Shown here: one piece after another, positions 25,390 through 33,624 of the stretch
How the letters are laid out: every line of letters starts with the position of its first letter
Position numbering within the stretch: position 1 is the first letter of the stretch
Assembly: GCA_963976625.1 (NCBI GenBank)
Contig: CAXBLA010000009.1
Span: 1-64,000, forward strand
Origin: UBA1924 sp963976625
GTDB lineage: Bacteria > Planctomycetota > Phycisphaerae > Phycisphaerales > UBA1924
Length of the DNA stretch: 64,000 nucleotides
Direction of reading: 5' to 3'
Notes under the pieces: generated by a model
Told to the model about the DNA's origin: nothing
Databases searched by the model: none
What the model saw: only the letters and a program-made list of their open reading frames with translations
Position numbers and translations under genes: made by a program

Positions 25390-26502
25390 ATGAACTCGAT
25401 CGATCTCTTTGCAGGTGCCGGCGGGCTCTCCCTTGGATTAAGCCAATCTGGAGTCAGGGTTGTTCTCGCCAACGAGCTCGAAACAGACTTTGCCGCGACT
25501 TACCAAGCCAATCACCCCGACACCAAAGTGTGCGTTGACGATATTGCAAAGATCGACTTTGCGGCTGAGATTGAAGACTTGGGTCTCACCGGCAATATTC
25601 AGCTCGTCTGCGGCGGTCCGCCTTGCCAAGGCTTTAGTACGGTCGGCAAAAAAGACCTCGCTGACCCACGAAACAGTCTTTTTCATCAGTTTCTTCGATG
25701 TGTCGACGAAGCTGACCCGCAAGCAATCCTCTTTGAGAATGTCTCTGGGTTCAAAACGATGTACCAAGGGCGAGTGTATCAAGAGCTCATCGAACAGCTC
25801 ACCCGCCGAGGCTTTGTCACGGATAGCCGGATTCTCAATGCTGTAGACTACGGACTGGCACAGCATCGCAAACGAACCATCGTGATCGGTACCCGATCAG
25901 ATGCTCTAATCGATTGGCCAACGGCCCCTTTCAACTACAAGGCTGATGGATTGTTTGGCGTTTTTTTAACCTATAGAACACTCGCCGATGCGATCAGTGA
26001 CTTACCCCCACTGCGAGTGGGCGAACATTCTGATCAATACTTGTCGGAGCCGCAGAATGAATTTCAGGAATTGATGAGAGAAGGTTCACCCACACTCACC
26101 GAGCACAACTGCGCAAACTACGGCGAGCGGATGCAGGAAATCCTCAGAACCATCCCCGCCGGCGGGAGCGTACATGATTTACCCGAGCATCTTCGACCCA
26201 AAGGCTACTTTGCAAATACTTACGCAAGACTTGTCCCTGACCAGCCCTCCCCCACCATCACACGAAACTTTGGAACGCCATCCTCTTCGAGATGCGTCCA
26301 TCCTTTTCAAAACCGGGCTTTAAGCACCCGAGAGGGCGCTCGATTACAAGGCTTCCCGGATTGGTATCGTTTTATTGGTTCAAAGACTTCAAAGAACTTG
26401 CAAATTGGGAATGCAGTCCCCCCACTGCTGGGAAAAGCTCTAGGTGAAATGCTCTCCAAAATGCTCAATCAGTCATCAATGCCGCTCGTTTCCTCCCAAT
26501 AA
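25390..26502 (+). CDS. DNA (cytosine-5) methyltransferase
   Basis: 370 aa with the ordered C5-methylase motifs: I (DLFAGAGGLSLG, residues 5-16), IV with catalytic Cys79 (GGPPCQGFS), VI (ENVSG, 116-120), VIII (QHRKRTIVIG), then a compact target-recognition region, IX (REGARLQGFPDWY) and X (QIGNAVPP). It methylates cytosine at C5 using S-adenosylmethionine, protecting DNA from the adjacent putative endonuclease. The target sequence cannot be read from the protein. It shares the low GC of the endonuclease gene, and dnaX begins 27 bases after its stop. Confidence 0.93.
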   Translation: MNSIDLFAGAGGLSLGLSQSGVRVVLANELETDFAATYQANHPDTKVCVDDIAKIDFAAEIEDLGLTGNIQLVCGGPPCQGFSTVGKKDLADPRNSLFHQFLRCVDEADPQAILFENVSGFKTMYQGRVYQELIEQLTRRGFVTDSRILNAVDYGLAQHRKRTIVIGTRSDALIDWPTAPFNYKADGLFGVFLTYRTLADAISDLPPLRVGEHSDQYLSEPQNEFQELMREGSPTLTEHNCANYGERMQEILRTIPAGGSVHDLPEHLRPKGYFANTYARLVPDQPSPTITRNFGTPSSSRCVHPFQNRALSTREGARLQGFPDWYRFIGSKTSKNLQIGNAVPPLLGKALGEMLSKMLNQSSMPLVSSQ

Positions 26503-26529
26503 CTACTCATTGAGCACCTACGATCCGGT

Positions 26530-27654
26530 ATGGCTTACACCGCGCTGGCTCGCAAACACCGTTCTCGAACATTCGATGAAGTCGTGGGGCAATCGCCGAT
26601 CGCTCGCACGCTCAAGGCCGCGATTGATTCGGATCGGGTCCATCACGCGTACCTCTTTACCGGGACGCGGGGCGTGGGCAAGACCTCCATGGCCCGGATC
26701 TTCGCCAACGAGCTCAATAACCCCGAGTACAAGGACGATATCGCGGCCGCGATCTTCAGCGGGCAGGACACCGATGTCATCGAGATCGACGCCGCGTCCA
26801 ACACCGGGGTCGATCACACGCGCGAGCTGATCGCCAACAGCGCCTACCGCCCGATGCGTGGGCGGTACAAGGTCTACATCATCGACGAGGTGCACATGCT
26901 CTCGATGCAGGCGTTCAACGCGCTGCTCAAGACGATGGAGGAGCCGCCCGAGCATGTCAAGTTCATTTTGTGCACCACCGAATCGCACAAAGTGCCCGCG
27001 ACGATCCAGTCGCGCTGCCAGCGGTTCGATTTCCGCAATATCCCCGCGTCATCGATCGCCGGGCATTTGAGTACGCTGATTGACTCAGAGGGCTTCTCGG
27101 CCAACGAGGACCTTGTGTTTATGCTCGCTCGTCTGGGCAATGGATCCATGCGCGACGCGCTCTCGCTGCTCGATCGGTTGCTGGCTTCGGGCGAAAAGAA
27201 ACTGACCACGGCCCTGCTCGAGGACATGCTCGGGCTCCCGGATTATGACCTGCTGAGCTCGCTGATCGACGCGGTCGCTAATGGCGACCCGAAGATTGTC
27301 CTCCAATCCACCGGGGCACTCATGAACAAGGGGATCTCGGGCGAGCAGCTCCTGGGCTCCTTGCTTGAGCGGTTCCGCGATCTGATGGTGCTTGGATCGT
27401 GCGGGCAAGATACTGATTTGGTTGATTTGTCGGACGAGGCACGAGTCGTCGAGTTTGCCCGGGCCCGCCGGTTTGATGCGGCCGGGCTGGTGCACATGAT
27501 CGCGCTGTGCGAGTCGGTCCAGCGGGCGATGAAATCATCGCCGGCCCCGCGGGCACTGCTCGACGCGTGCATGGTGCGACTGGCGATGACGGAGAAGATC
27601 GCGGATGTGGCGTCGTTTGTGATGAGCGGAGGAGCCGCGTCAAAAAAAGCATGA
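26530..27654 (+). CDS. dnaX: DNA polymerase III clamp-loader subunit, gamma form
   Basis: 374 aa read in the zero frame. AAA+ ATPase: HAYLFTGTRGVGKTS Walker A (residues 45-52), IEIDAASN, Walker B YIIDEVHML (116-124), ALLKTMEEPP, FILCTTESHKVP and the SRC motif (QSRCQRFDF), then GSMRDALSLLD and the collar region. It loads the sliding clamp. The zinc module that normally holds four Cys after Walker A is absent: residues 60-78 contain no Cys. The zero-frame stop at 27652-27654 comes four bases after an A7 run that is embedded in a frameshift signal; most likely this is the short product, with a longer tau made by -1 shifting. In E. coli gamma and tau arise in the same way. Confidence 0.93.
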   Translation: MAYTALARKHRSRTFDEVVGQSPIARTLKAAIDSDRVHHAYLFTGTRGVGKTSMARIFANELNNPEYKDDIAAAIFSGQDTDVIEIDAASNTGVDHTRELIANSAYRPMRGRYKVYIIDEVHMLSMQAFNALLKTMEEPPEHVKFILCTTESHKVPATIQSRCQRFDFRNIPASSIAGHLSTLIDSEGFSANEDLVFMLARLGNGSMRDALSLLDRLLASGEKKLTTALLEDMLGLPDYDLLSSLIDAVANGDPKIVLQSTGALMNKGISGEQLLGSLLERFRDLMVLGSCGQDTDLVDLSDEARVVEFARARRFDAAGLVHMIALCESVQRAMKSSPAPRALLDACMVRLAMTEKIADVASFVMSGGAASKKA

Positions 27655-27697
27655 GGGCGGCCCCCGCTTCGGTCTCCCGACCGGTCGAGGACGCCCC
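27628..27697 (+). promoter_or_regulatory. Programmed -1 frameshift signal in dnaX
   Basis: Three elements in the order known from E. coli dnaX: an internal Shine-Dalgarno-like GGAGGAG (27628-27634), seven bases, a slippery run of seven A (27642-27648) read as TCA AAA AAA in the zero frame, a six-base spacer holding the zero-frame TGA (27652-27654), then stem-loops. GGGCG (27655-27659) can pair with CGCCC (27693-27697), enclosing CGGTC-TCCC-GACCG (27671-27684). Transcriptional slippage on A7 is an alternative mechanism. Confidence 0.75.
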
Positions 27698-28007
27698 AAA
27701 GCCCAACACTTCGCACCAAGCCGATCGCCAAGTTCCACAGCAGGCCCCCCGCCAAGCGCCGACGATCAAGCCGGTGAAACCGATCAAATCGGCTCCGCGT
27801 GAGGAAAAGAGCGAGCCCAAGATTCAGGTGGTTAAATCTGACTCGAACCCCACTTCTGCACCCGTTTCTGCCCCGCCGGAACGGACCCAGCCGACCCCAC
27901 AGATGCGTGCCCCGACACCCGAAGAAGTCGCGGCTGATCCGCTGGTCAAATCCGTCCTCGATGTCTTCGAGGGCGAGATCAAACGCGTGCACCCCAAGAA
28001 CCACTAA
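27648..28007 (+). CDS. dnaX: tau-specific C-terminal extension of dnaX, reached by -1 frameshift
   Basis: Shifting back one base on the A7 run continues the protein for 119 codons in the -1 frame (AGC ATG AGG ...), giving a tau of about 492 aa. The extension is a Pro/Ala/Lys/Gln-rich flexible linker (as in domain IV of tau) and ends in ADPLVKSVLDVFEGEIKRVHP, which matches the typical last segment of bacterial DnaX proteins (a conserved HPLV-x-x-x-L-x-x-F-x-G pattern). This makes a separate gene unlikely. The frame's own upstream Met codons overlap the ATPase and lack conservation. Stop at 28005-28007; ebfC starts 40 bases later. Confidence 0.8.
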   Translation, partial: SMRAAPASVSRPVEDAPKPNTSHQADRQVPQQAPRQAPTIKPVKPIKSAPREEKSEPKIQVVKSDSNPTSAPVSAPPERTQPTPQMRAPTPEEVAADPLVKSVLDVFEGEIKRVHPKNH

Positions 28008-28047
28008 CGCATCCCACCGGATCGCACACCACGAAGAAGAGAGCACT

Positions 28048-28419
28048 ATGTTCGACAAACTCAAAACCATGCAGGCCCTGGGCTCGCTGATGAAAAACAA
28101 AGAACAGCTCGCCATCGCCGGCGAGCGGGTCAAGGCCAAGATCGAGCAGATGCGCGTCGATGGCGAAGCCGGGGGCGGGGCGTGCCGGGCGATCGTCAGC
28201 GGCAAGATGAAGCTGATCGACCTCACGCTCGATCCGGCGCTGCTCGCGGGGATGGCCGTGGACGAGAAGACCCGTGATTTGGCGACGGCCCTGATCAAGG
28301 ACGCGATCAACGACGCGACGACCCGCGCCCAGCAGCAGGTGCAGGAGCTGATCGCCAAGGAAGCCGACGAACTCGGGCTCGGCGATATCGGCGGCCAGCT
28401 CGGCGGGTTCCTCAACTAA
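28048..28419 (+). CDS. ebfC: YbaB/EbfC nucleoid-associated protein
   Basis: 123 aa from the ATG at 28048, preceded by a purine-rich GAAGAAGAGAG. The pattern is that of YbaB/EbfC: N-terminal helix (FDKLKTMQALGSLMKNKEQL), central strands with G-A-C-R-A-I-V-S-G-K-M-K-L-I-D-L-T-L-D, and a C-terminal helical part DLATALIKDAINDATTRAQQQVQELI. It binds DNA as a dimer. It commonly lies between dnaX and recR; dnaX is in place but recR does not follow. Confidence 0.92.
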   Translation: MFDKLKTMQALGSLMKNKEQLAIAGERVKAKIEQMRVDGEAGGGACRAIVSGKMKLIDLTLDPALLAGMAVDEKTRDLATALIKDAINDATTRAQQQVQELIAKEADELGLGDIGGQLGGFLN

Positions 28420-28422
28420 CCG

Positions 28423-29151
28423 ATGGTCCGGCTTGAATCCATCAACACGCAGAGTGACACATCGATCTCTATTCAGATCGACCGCACGCCCAAGGTGTAC
28501 GAGCAAGCCGACGAGATCGAGCGGGCATGGCAGTCATTGTGCGCACAGAACCCGCGATACTTCAATGGCTCGATGCTCGCGTTTGATTCGTATGACGCTG
28601 GCACCGGCGTGATCCACGCACGAGCCGAGCAGTACAAGCACCACGCGGTACGCGATGTGATTGATACCGGAATCTCGCTGCTGGCGGTGACGGCGTTGCT
28701 CGCCGCCCCCGGGCCATCTGAAGACTCGTCGCCGGTCTACATGCTGGGCAAACGATCGAGCGAGCTGCATCGCTACGGCAATCTCTGGGAACTGGGTCCC
28801 TGCGGCGGGGTCGATGTCCCGAATCAGCGAGACACGCTCACGGCTGCGGGCATCTGGGGCGAGATCAAACGGGAAATCCAAGAAGAAATCGGCGTCATGG
28901 TCTCGTCGCCTGCTCAGCATCCGATCGCGTTGGTGCACGACAATGCGGTGGGCTCGACGGATATCGTGATCCCGATCAGGCTCCAGAGCGTGCCCGCGGT
29001 GCGCACCAACTGGGAGTACACCGATATCCGATGGGTGACCCTCGATGAACTGACCGCATGGATCGAAACGAGCCCGAGCGAGCTGATCCCGACGACCAGC
29101 GCGATCGCCCGGCATCTGGCTGAAATCAGAGCCCGCGAATCCAACGATTGA
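28423..29151 (+). CDS. NUDIX hydrolase-like protein
   Basis: 242 aa. Residues about 80-215 carry a NUDIX fold: LLAVTALLAAP, the box with GGVDVPNQ...GIWGEIKREIQEEIGVMV (R-E-x2-E-E-x-G, with a longer spacer than the canonical GX5E), and YTDIRWVTLDELTAWIE. The first 75 residues (YFNGSMLAFDSYDAGTGVIHARAEQYKHHAVRD) resemble an N-terminal domain found in some NUDIX proteins of uncertain substrate. It begins three bases after ebfC, so it is in the same unit, where recR would be expected. Nucleoside diphosphate or cofactor substrates are possible. Confidence 0.75.
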   Translation: MVRLESINTQSDTSISIQIDRTPKVYEQADEIERAWQSLCAQNPRYFNGSMLAFDSYDAGTGVIHARAEQYKHHAVRDVIDTGISLLAVTALLAAPGPSEDSSPVYMLGKRSSELHRYGNLWELGPCGGVDVPNQRDTLTAAGIWGEIKREIQEEIGVMVSSPAQHPIALVHDNAVGSTDIVIPIRLQSVPAVRTNWEYTDIRWVTLDELTAWIETSPSELIPTTSAIARHLAEIRARESND

Positions 29152-29189
29152 CCGGATCGGGCGCAGGATCGGCTGCATAGGATACCCCC

Positions 29190-29810
29190 ATGAGCAGCGC
29201 CCCCACTACTAATCTTGCCAAACAAACTGTCGGCGGGTTCCTTGAATCGCTCGACGCCAAGGTCCCCACGCCCGGGGGCGGAGCGGCCGCGGCGATCACC
29301 GGGGCGACGGCCGCTGCGACGGCGGGGATGGTCGTGAGCTATTCGATCAACAAGAAGTCACTGAGCGAACATGCACAGTTCAACACCGACGCTCAGAAGC
29401 AGCTCCACCGCGCCCGAGCGATGTTCTTGATGCTCGCCGACGAGGACGGGGCGGGGTATGGCGTGCTCAATGCGCTCTGGAAGCTCGATAAGGACGACCC
29501 GAAGCGCATCGCCGGCTGGGCGGACGCAGTGAGCGGGGCGATCAACCCGCCGCGCGCGATGCTGGCGCTGAGTGTCGATCTGCTGCGTCTGTGCGAATCG
29601 CTGATCACGACGACCAACCGCCAGCTCAAATCCGATCTGGGTGTGGCGGCGGTGCTAGGCAACGCAAGCGCCAAGGCAGCCGCTTGGAATGTGCGGATCA
29701 ATATCCCGCTGTTGCCCGAATCCGAGCAAGCCAAAGCCAACGAAACGGTCAATGCGATGCTCGCATCGGCGGACAAGCTCTGCGCCGCGATCGAAGCGGG
29801 GTGCGCATGA
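29190..29810 (+). CDS. Cyclodeaminase/methenyl-THF cyclohydrolase family protein
   Basis: 206 aa, all-helical. Contains the family start FLESLDAKVPTPGGGAAAAITGATAAATAGMVVSYSI, the folate-binding P-x-P-G-G-G segment, and later helices with LITTTNRQLKSDLGVAAVLGNASAKAAAWNVRINIPLL. This family comprises the C-terminal half of formiminotransferase-cyclodeaminase and stand-alone FchA. As a stand-alone gene of this size FchA-type methenyltetrahydrofolate cyclohydrolase is the likelier function. Its stop overlaps the start of the phosphatase gene by four bases. Confidence 0.85.
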   Translation: MSSAPTTNLAKQTVGGFLESLDAKVPTPGGGAAAAITGATAAATAGMVVSYSINKKSLSEHAQFNTDAQKQLHRARAMFLMLADEDGAGYGVLNALWKLDKDDPKRIAGWADAVSGAINPPRAMLALSVDLLRLCESLITTTNRQLKSDLGVAAVLGNASAKAAAWNVRINIPLLPESEQAKANETVNAMLASADKLCAAIEAGCA

Positions 29811-31198
29811 TCAACCCGGACGCCCGCCCAGTTCAGCACCCGCTCTTTGTCGATCTGTCGGCTAATCCACGGATCGCGGCGCTCACACAGGTCCTCCGCG
29901 AGGTCAGCTCCGTGAAGGACCCCGCTGAGATGCTCAAGGCCTTCGGGCCGTGGGTCGGGCAACGCTTCCCGCGTGATGCCTTTGTCAGTATCTCTGTCCG
30001 TGATCTGCCCGAGGGGCACTACAAGATCACACGCTCGATCACCTACCAGGGCGAGCAGACCATGAGCCCCGCCCCGAGCGGGAACCCATGGCGCGATTGG
30101 GAGAAACTCGAAACCCATCAAGGCGGCGTGATCGGGCAGGTGCTCGCGCGGGGCGAGCCGGCGGTGCTCACCGGGTTTGATCTGGCCAGTGATCCGGTGC
30201 TGTCCAATGCGCTCGGGGCGTACGCCAGCAAGCTCCATTCGCTCACCGCGATGCCCACCTTCGATGACGGCGAGCCCCTCAACTGGGCGCTGAGCTTCCA
30301 CGAGCAATCCAACTGGGCGGACCTGGACACCTTCGTCGCCGGCTTGCTCGATATGAACATGATGGGCACCGCGACGCGCAACCTCGTGTTCCGCAAGCAG
30401 GCCGAGACGCTCAACGAGCAGTTGATGGAGCAGTTCGAGCAGATCGCCAAGATCCAGCGCCAGCTGCTGCCTGAAAAAGCCCCGAAGCTCAATGGGTTTA
30501 CGCTCGCGACGAGCTACCTGACGAGCACCATCGCCGGGGGGGACTATTACGATTACTTCCAGGGCGACGACGACCGGATCGGGATTGTCATCGCCGATGT
30601 GTCCGGGCACGGGCCGGGGGCGGCGACGGTCATGGCGATGCTCCGGGCGATCCTGCATTGCTATCAGGACACGCTCGATGATCCGAGCAATGTGGTGGAG
30701 GACACCGCCGAGATCGCGCGATACTGCAACCGCAAGCTTGTCGAAGCTAATCTCAACGGCGAGTTTGCCACGGCCTTCTTCTGTGTGCTCGACCCAGAGA
30801 CTGGGCGGATCAGCTGGACACGCTGCGGGCACAACCCCCCGATCATTCGGCGTGCGGACGGCTCGATCGAGCTGCTCGAGAGCGCGGGCACGCTGCCGCT
30901 GGGGATTGTTGATACGATCGACTTCGAGTCCGATTCGTGCGTGATGGAGCTCGGCGACACGCTGATCCTCTACACCGACGGCATCACCGAAGCCTCGCTC
31001 CCTCGCCACCCAGAAGACGATCGTGATCACGAGATGTTCGGCGTTGAACGGATGATGAGTTCGCTTGACGGCTGCACCGGGCAACCACAGTGCGCGATCG
31101 ATTCGATCCACAAGGGGCTCTTCGCGTACACGAAGCAGCTCGAACGCGAAGACGACCAGACGCTTGTTGTGGTCCAGCGGACGGGGCTCGGAACATGA
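29807..31198 (+). CDS. SpoIIE/RsbU-type PP2C serine phosphatase with GAF-like sensor domain
   Basis: 463 aa from the ATG at 29807. N-terminal half (to about 195) looks like a GAF domain. A short coiled coil (EQLMEQFEQIAKIQRQLLPEKAP) leads to the phosphatase: VIADVSGHGPGAATVMAMLRAI with the metal-binding Asp, FATAFFCVLDPETGRISWTRCGHNPPIIRRADG and LILYTDGITEASLP near the end. Such enzymes dephosphorylate anti-anti-sigma (STAS) proteins. No STAS or RsbW partner is adjacent. Both ends overlap neighbouring genes by four bases, so it is in a tightly coupled operon with FchA-like and YkgJ-like genes. Confidence 0.88.
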   Translation: MINPDARPVQHPLFVDLSANPRIAALTQVLREVSSVKDPAEMLKAFGPWVGQRFPRDAFVSISVRDLPEGHYKITRSITYQGEQTMSPAPSGNPWRDWEKLETHQGGVIGQVLARGEPAVLTGFDLASDPVLSNALGAYASKLHSLTAMPTFDDGEPLNWALSFHEQSNWADLDTFVAGLLDMNMMGTATRNLVFRKQAETLNEQLMEQFEQIAKIQRQLLPEKAPKLNGFTLATSYLTSTIAGGDYYDYFQGDDDRIGIVIADVSGHGPGAATVMAMLRAILHCYQDTLDDPSNVVEDTAEIARYCNRKLVEANLNGEFATAFFCVLDPETGRISWTRCGHNPPIIRRADGSIELLESAGTLPLGIVDTIDFESDSCVMELGDTLILYTDGITEASLPRHPEDDRDHEMFGVERMMSSLDGCTGQPQCAIDSIHKGLFAYTKQLEREDDQTLVVVQRTGLGT

Positions 31199-31698
31199 GC
31201 AAGCAAACGCCAGATCAGCAACAAAGCCACGAACAGGAATGGTTCGACCTGCCCGATCCGACGGGCCACACCGACACCGGCGAGACCGGGCTCCGCTTCA
31301 CCTGCACCCAGTGCGGCAACTGCTGCACCGGGCCCACCGGGTTCGTGCTCTTCACCGATGACGAGGCCCAGGCGATCGCCGACGAGCTCAAGATCACCAA
31401 GGACGCTTTTTATGCGGACTACACCCGCGAGACCCCCATCGGGCGATCGCTCAACGAGACCGAGATCGAGGGGTATGGATACGACTGTGTGTTCCTCACC
31501 CGCGACGAGGCCGGCAAAACCGGCTGCAGCGTGTACGGGTCTCGTCCGGAGCAGTGCCGAACCTGGCCATTCTGGCGGAGCAACCTGACGGGCAAGCGGT
31601 CCTGGAACCGGGAGACCCGCGGGTGCCCGGGGATGAATGTGGGCGAGCTGCACACGCCGGCACATATTCGGATCACCCGCGATCGCGTCGAGATATAA
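31195..31698 (+). CDS. YkgJ-family cysteine-cluster protein
   Basis: 167 aa from the ATG at 31195, overlapping the phosphatase stop by four bases. N-terminal cluster FTCTQCGNCCTGPTGFVLFTDDEA (C-x2-C-x2-CC), then GCSVYGSRPEQCRTWPFWRSN and a final Cys (RGCPGMN). These are the zinc- or iron-sulfur-chelating residues of the YkgJ (UPF0153) family. The exact role of the family is unclear. Confidence 0.85.
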   Translation: MSKQTPDQQQSHEQEWFDLPDPTGHTDTGETGLRFTCTQCGNCCTGPTGFVLFTDDEAQAIADELKITKDAFYADYTRETPIGRSLNETEIEGYGYDCVFLTRDEAGKTGCSVYGSRPEQCRTWPFWRSNLTGKRSWNRETRGCPGMNVGELHTPAHIRITRDRVEI

Positions 31699-31713
31699 GC
31701 CCACCGTGCTCGT

Positions 31714-33624
31714 ATGATTGGCCCTATGGACTCGTTCTGGAAGTTTTCTAAGCAGATGTTGAGGATGCGTGTGCACTTGTTGTTCGGCGCGTTCTTTGCA
31801 TTGATCTCGGCCGGCGGCGTGGGCGCGGGGATTCTTGCGGTCAAACCGATCCTCGATATCCTGCTCGAACCCGGCACCAACGGGCTACAAACCATCGCCC
31901 AAAACGCCGCCAACGAAGCCATCGAAAAAGACTCGTGGTACGCGGGCATGATCACGCCCGAGTGGATCGCCGATCTGCCCGCCAGCCCGTTCGATAGCAT
32001 CGTGTGGATCATGGGCACGCTGGCGGTGCTGACGATCATCGGCGCGTTCGCCAACTTCATGCACCAGTACCTCGCGTTGACCGTCGTGCATACGACGGTA
32101 GCGAGGATCCGGCGAAACGCGTTCAAGCAGGTCCTTGAACTCCCACTCAAAACGATTGTGACCGAGGGCCCGACCGATGCGATCTCACGGATCGTCAACG
32201 ATACCGAGGCGCTCTCCGCCGGGTTTGTGGCCATGCTTTCTAAGGCCGTGGCCCATGTGACCAAGGGCTTTGTCGCTTTGGTCTTCGCGTTTATCATCAA
32301 CTGGAAGCTCGCGATTGTCGCGCTGCTGGTCATGCCGATCTTGGCGACCGTGATCCGCAAGCTCGGCAAACGGATCCGGCGCGCGTCGAACCGGGCGCTC
32401 TCGAGCAGAGCCGATCTGTACCGCGCCTCCACCGAGGCGCTCCAGGGTCTGCGCGTCGTCAAGGTCCACACCACCGAACGCTACGAGGTCGGACGCTTCG
32501 GGCGGATCAACAAAGAGGTCCTGCGTCAGCAGCTCAAGGTGCGGACCGCCCGGGCATTGGCCGGGCCGATCGCCGAACTGGTGACGATGTTCGCCCTCGG
32601 CGGGCTGACCATCGTCGCGGCCAAGCTGATCCTCGATGGATCGCTCGAAAAATCTGAGTTCATGACCGTGCTCTTGGCCCTGGCCCTCGCCGGTGCGAGC
32701 ATCAAGCCTATGTCGGGGCTGGTCAACGACATCCAGCAGTCCGGGGCGGCCGGCGATCGGCTGGCCAAACTGCTCGGTTCGGACCCCGAGCCCGGGCACA
32801 CCAAGCGCCTGCCCAAGCTCGCCCGCCACAACGAATCGATCGTCTTCGACGGCGTCTCCGTGATCTATCCGGGCGCGACCAGCCGGGCCGTCTCCGATAT
32901 CTCGCTGAAGGTCAAGCACGGCGAGACCGTCGCCTTCGTGGGTCCCAACGGCTGCGGCAAGACCACCCTGCTCTCGCTGATCCCCCGCCTGTTCGACCCA
33001 GACGAGGGTCGGATGCTCATCGACGGGATGGACCTGAGCCGGGTGCATGTCCGCTCGCTGCGCAAGCAGATCGGCGTGGTGACGCAGGAAGTCGTGCTCT
33101 TCAAGGGGACGATCGCCCAGAACATTGCCTATGGCAACCGCCACGCATCGCGTGAAGAGATCGAGCATGCCGCCCGATCGGCGCGGGCGATGGAGTTCAT
33201 CGACGAACTCGAAGACGGGCTTGATACACAGATCGGCGAGCAGGGACTCACCATGTCGGGCGGGCAGCGCCAGCGCCTGGCGATCGCACGGGCGATCCTC
33301 CGCGACCCAGCGATCCTGATCTTGGACGAAGCCACCTCGATGATCGACGCCCATTCCGAAAAACTCATCGGCGAGGTGCTCTCGGACTTCTGCACCGGGC
33401 GCACGAGCCTGATCGTCGCCCATCGGCTCTCGACGGTGCTGGGCGCCGATCGCATCGTGGTGATCAACGAAGGACAGATCGTCGGCCAAGGCACGCACGA
33501 CGAGCTGATCAAGACCTGTAAGGTCTACGAGCAGCTCGCGCGTCATCAGCTCATGGACGCCGACGGCTCGACCTATGACCCAACAGCCGATACAACCACT
33601 GAAACAAGCAAGGACCCCGCCTAA
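31714..33624 (+). CDS. MsbA-like ABC exporter, fused membrane and ATPase domains
   Basis: 636 aa half-transporter. Membrane domain of about six helices (residues 15-325; e.g. LLFGAFFALISAGGVGAGILAV, SIVWIMGTLAVLTIIGAFANFMHQYLAL), then the ATPase: Walker A VGPNGCGKTTLLSLI, Q-loop GVVTQEVVLFKGTIAQNI, signature MSGGQRQRLAIARAI, Walker B ILILDEATSMID and H-loop VAHRLSTV. It functions as a homodimer; lipid A or phospholipid flipping is the usual role for this type, but the substrate is not certain. The Walker B glutamate is kept, so it should hydrolyse ATP. A second Met (31726) is an alternative start. Confidence 0.88.
   Translation: MIGPMDSFWKFSKQMLRMRVHLLFGAFFALISAGGVGAGILAVKPILDILLEPGTNGLQTIAQNAANEAIEKDSWYAGMITPEWIADLPASPFDSIVWIMGTLAVLTIIGAFANFMHQYLALTVVHTTVARIRRNAFKQVLELPLKTIVTEGPTDAISRIVNDTEALSAGFVAMLSKAVAHVTKGFVALVFAFIINWKLAIVALLVMPILATVIRKLGKRIRRASNRALSSRADLYRASTEALQGLRVVKVHTTERYEVGRFGRINKEVLRQQLKVRTARALAGPIAELVTMFALGGLTIVAAKLILDGSLEKSEFMTVLLALALAGASIKPMSGLVNDIQQSGAAGDRLAKLLGSDPEPGHTKRLPKLARHNESIVFDGVSVIYPGATSRAVSDISLKVKHGETVAFVGPNGCGKTTLLSLIPRLFDPDEGRMLIDGMDLSRVHVRSLRKQIGVVTQEVVLFKGTIAQNIAYGNRHASREEIEHAARSARAMEFIDELEDGLDTQIGEQGLTMSGGQRQRLAIARAILRDPAILILDEATSMIDAHSEKLIGEVLSDFCTGRTSLIVAHRLSTVLGADRIVVINEGQIVGQGTHDELIKTCKVYEQLARHQLMDADGSTYDPTADTTTETSKDPA

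Noticed and set aside
27507..28007. A separate 166-aa gene overlapping the end of dnaX
   Set aside because: Its first third is an antisense-looking alternate frame of the DnaX ATPase, while the part after the A7 run is a typical tau tail; a -1 frameshift explains it better.
29393..31111. 572-codon frame opposite the phosphatase operon
   Set aside because: Covers three coupled, motif-bearing genes on the other strand; low-complexity composition.
32185..33546. 453-codon reading frame opposite the ABC exporter
   Set aside because: Mirror frame of a conserved gene in GC-rich DNA; Asp/Gly/Arg/His-rich with no motifs, as expected for antisense frames.
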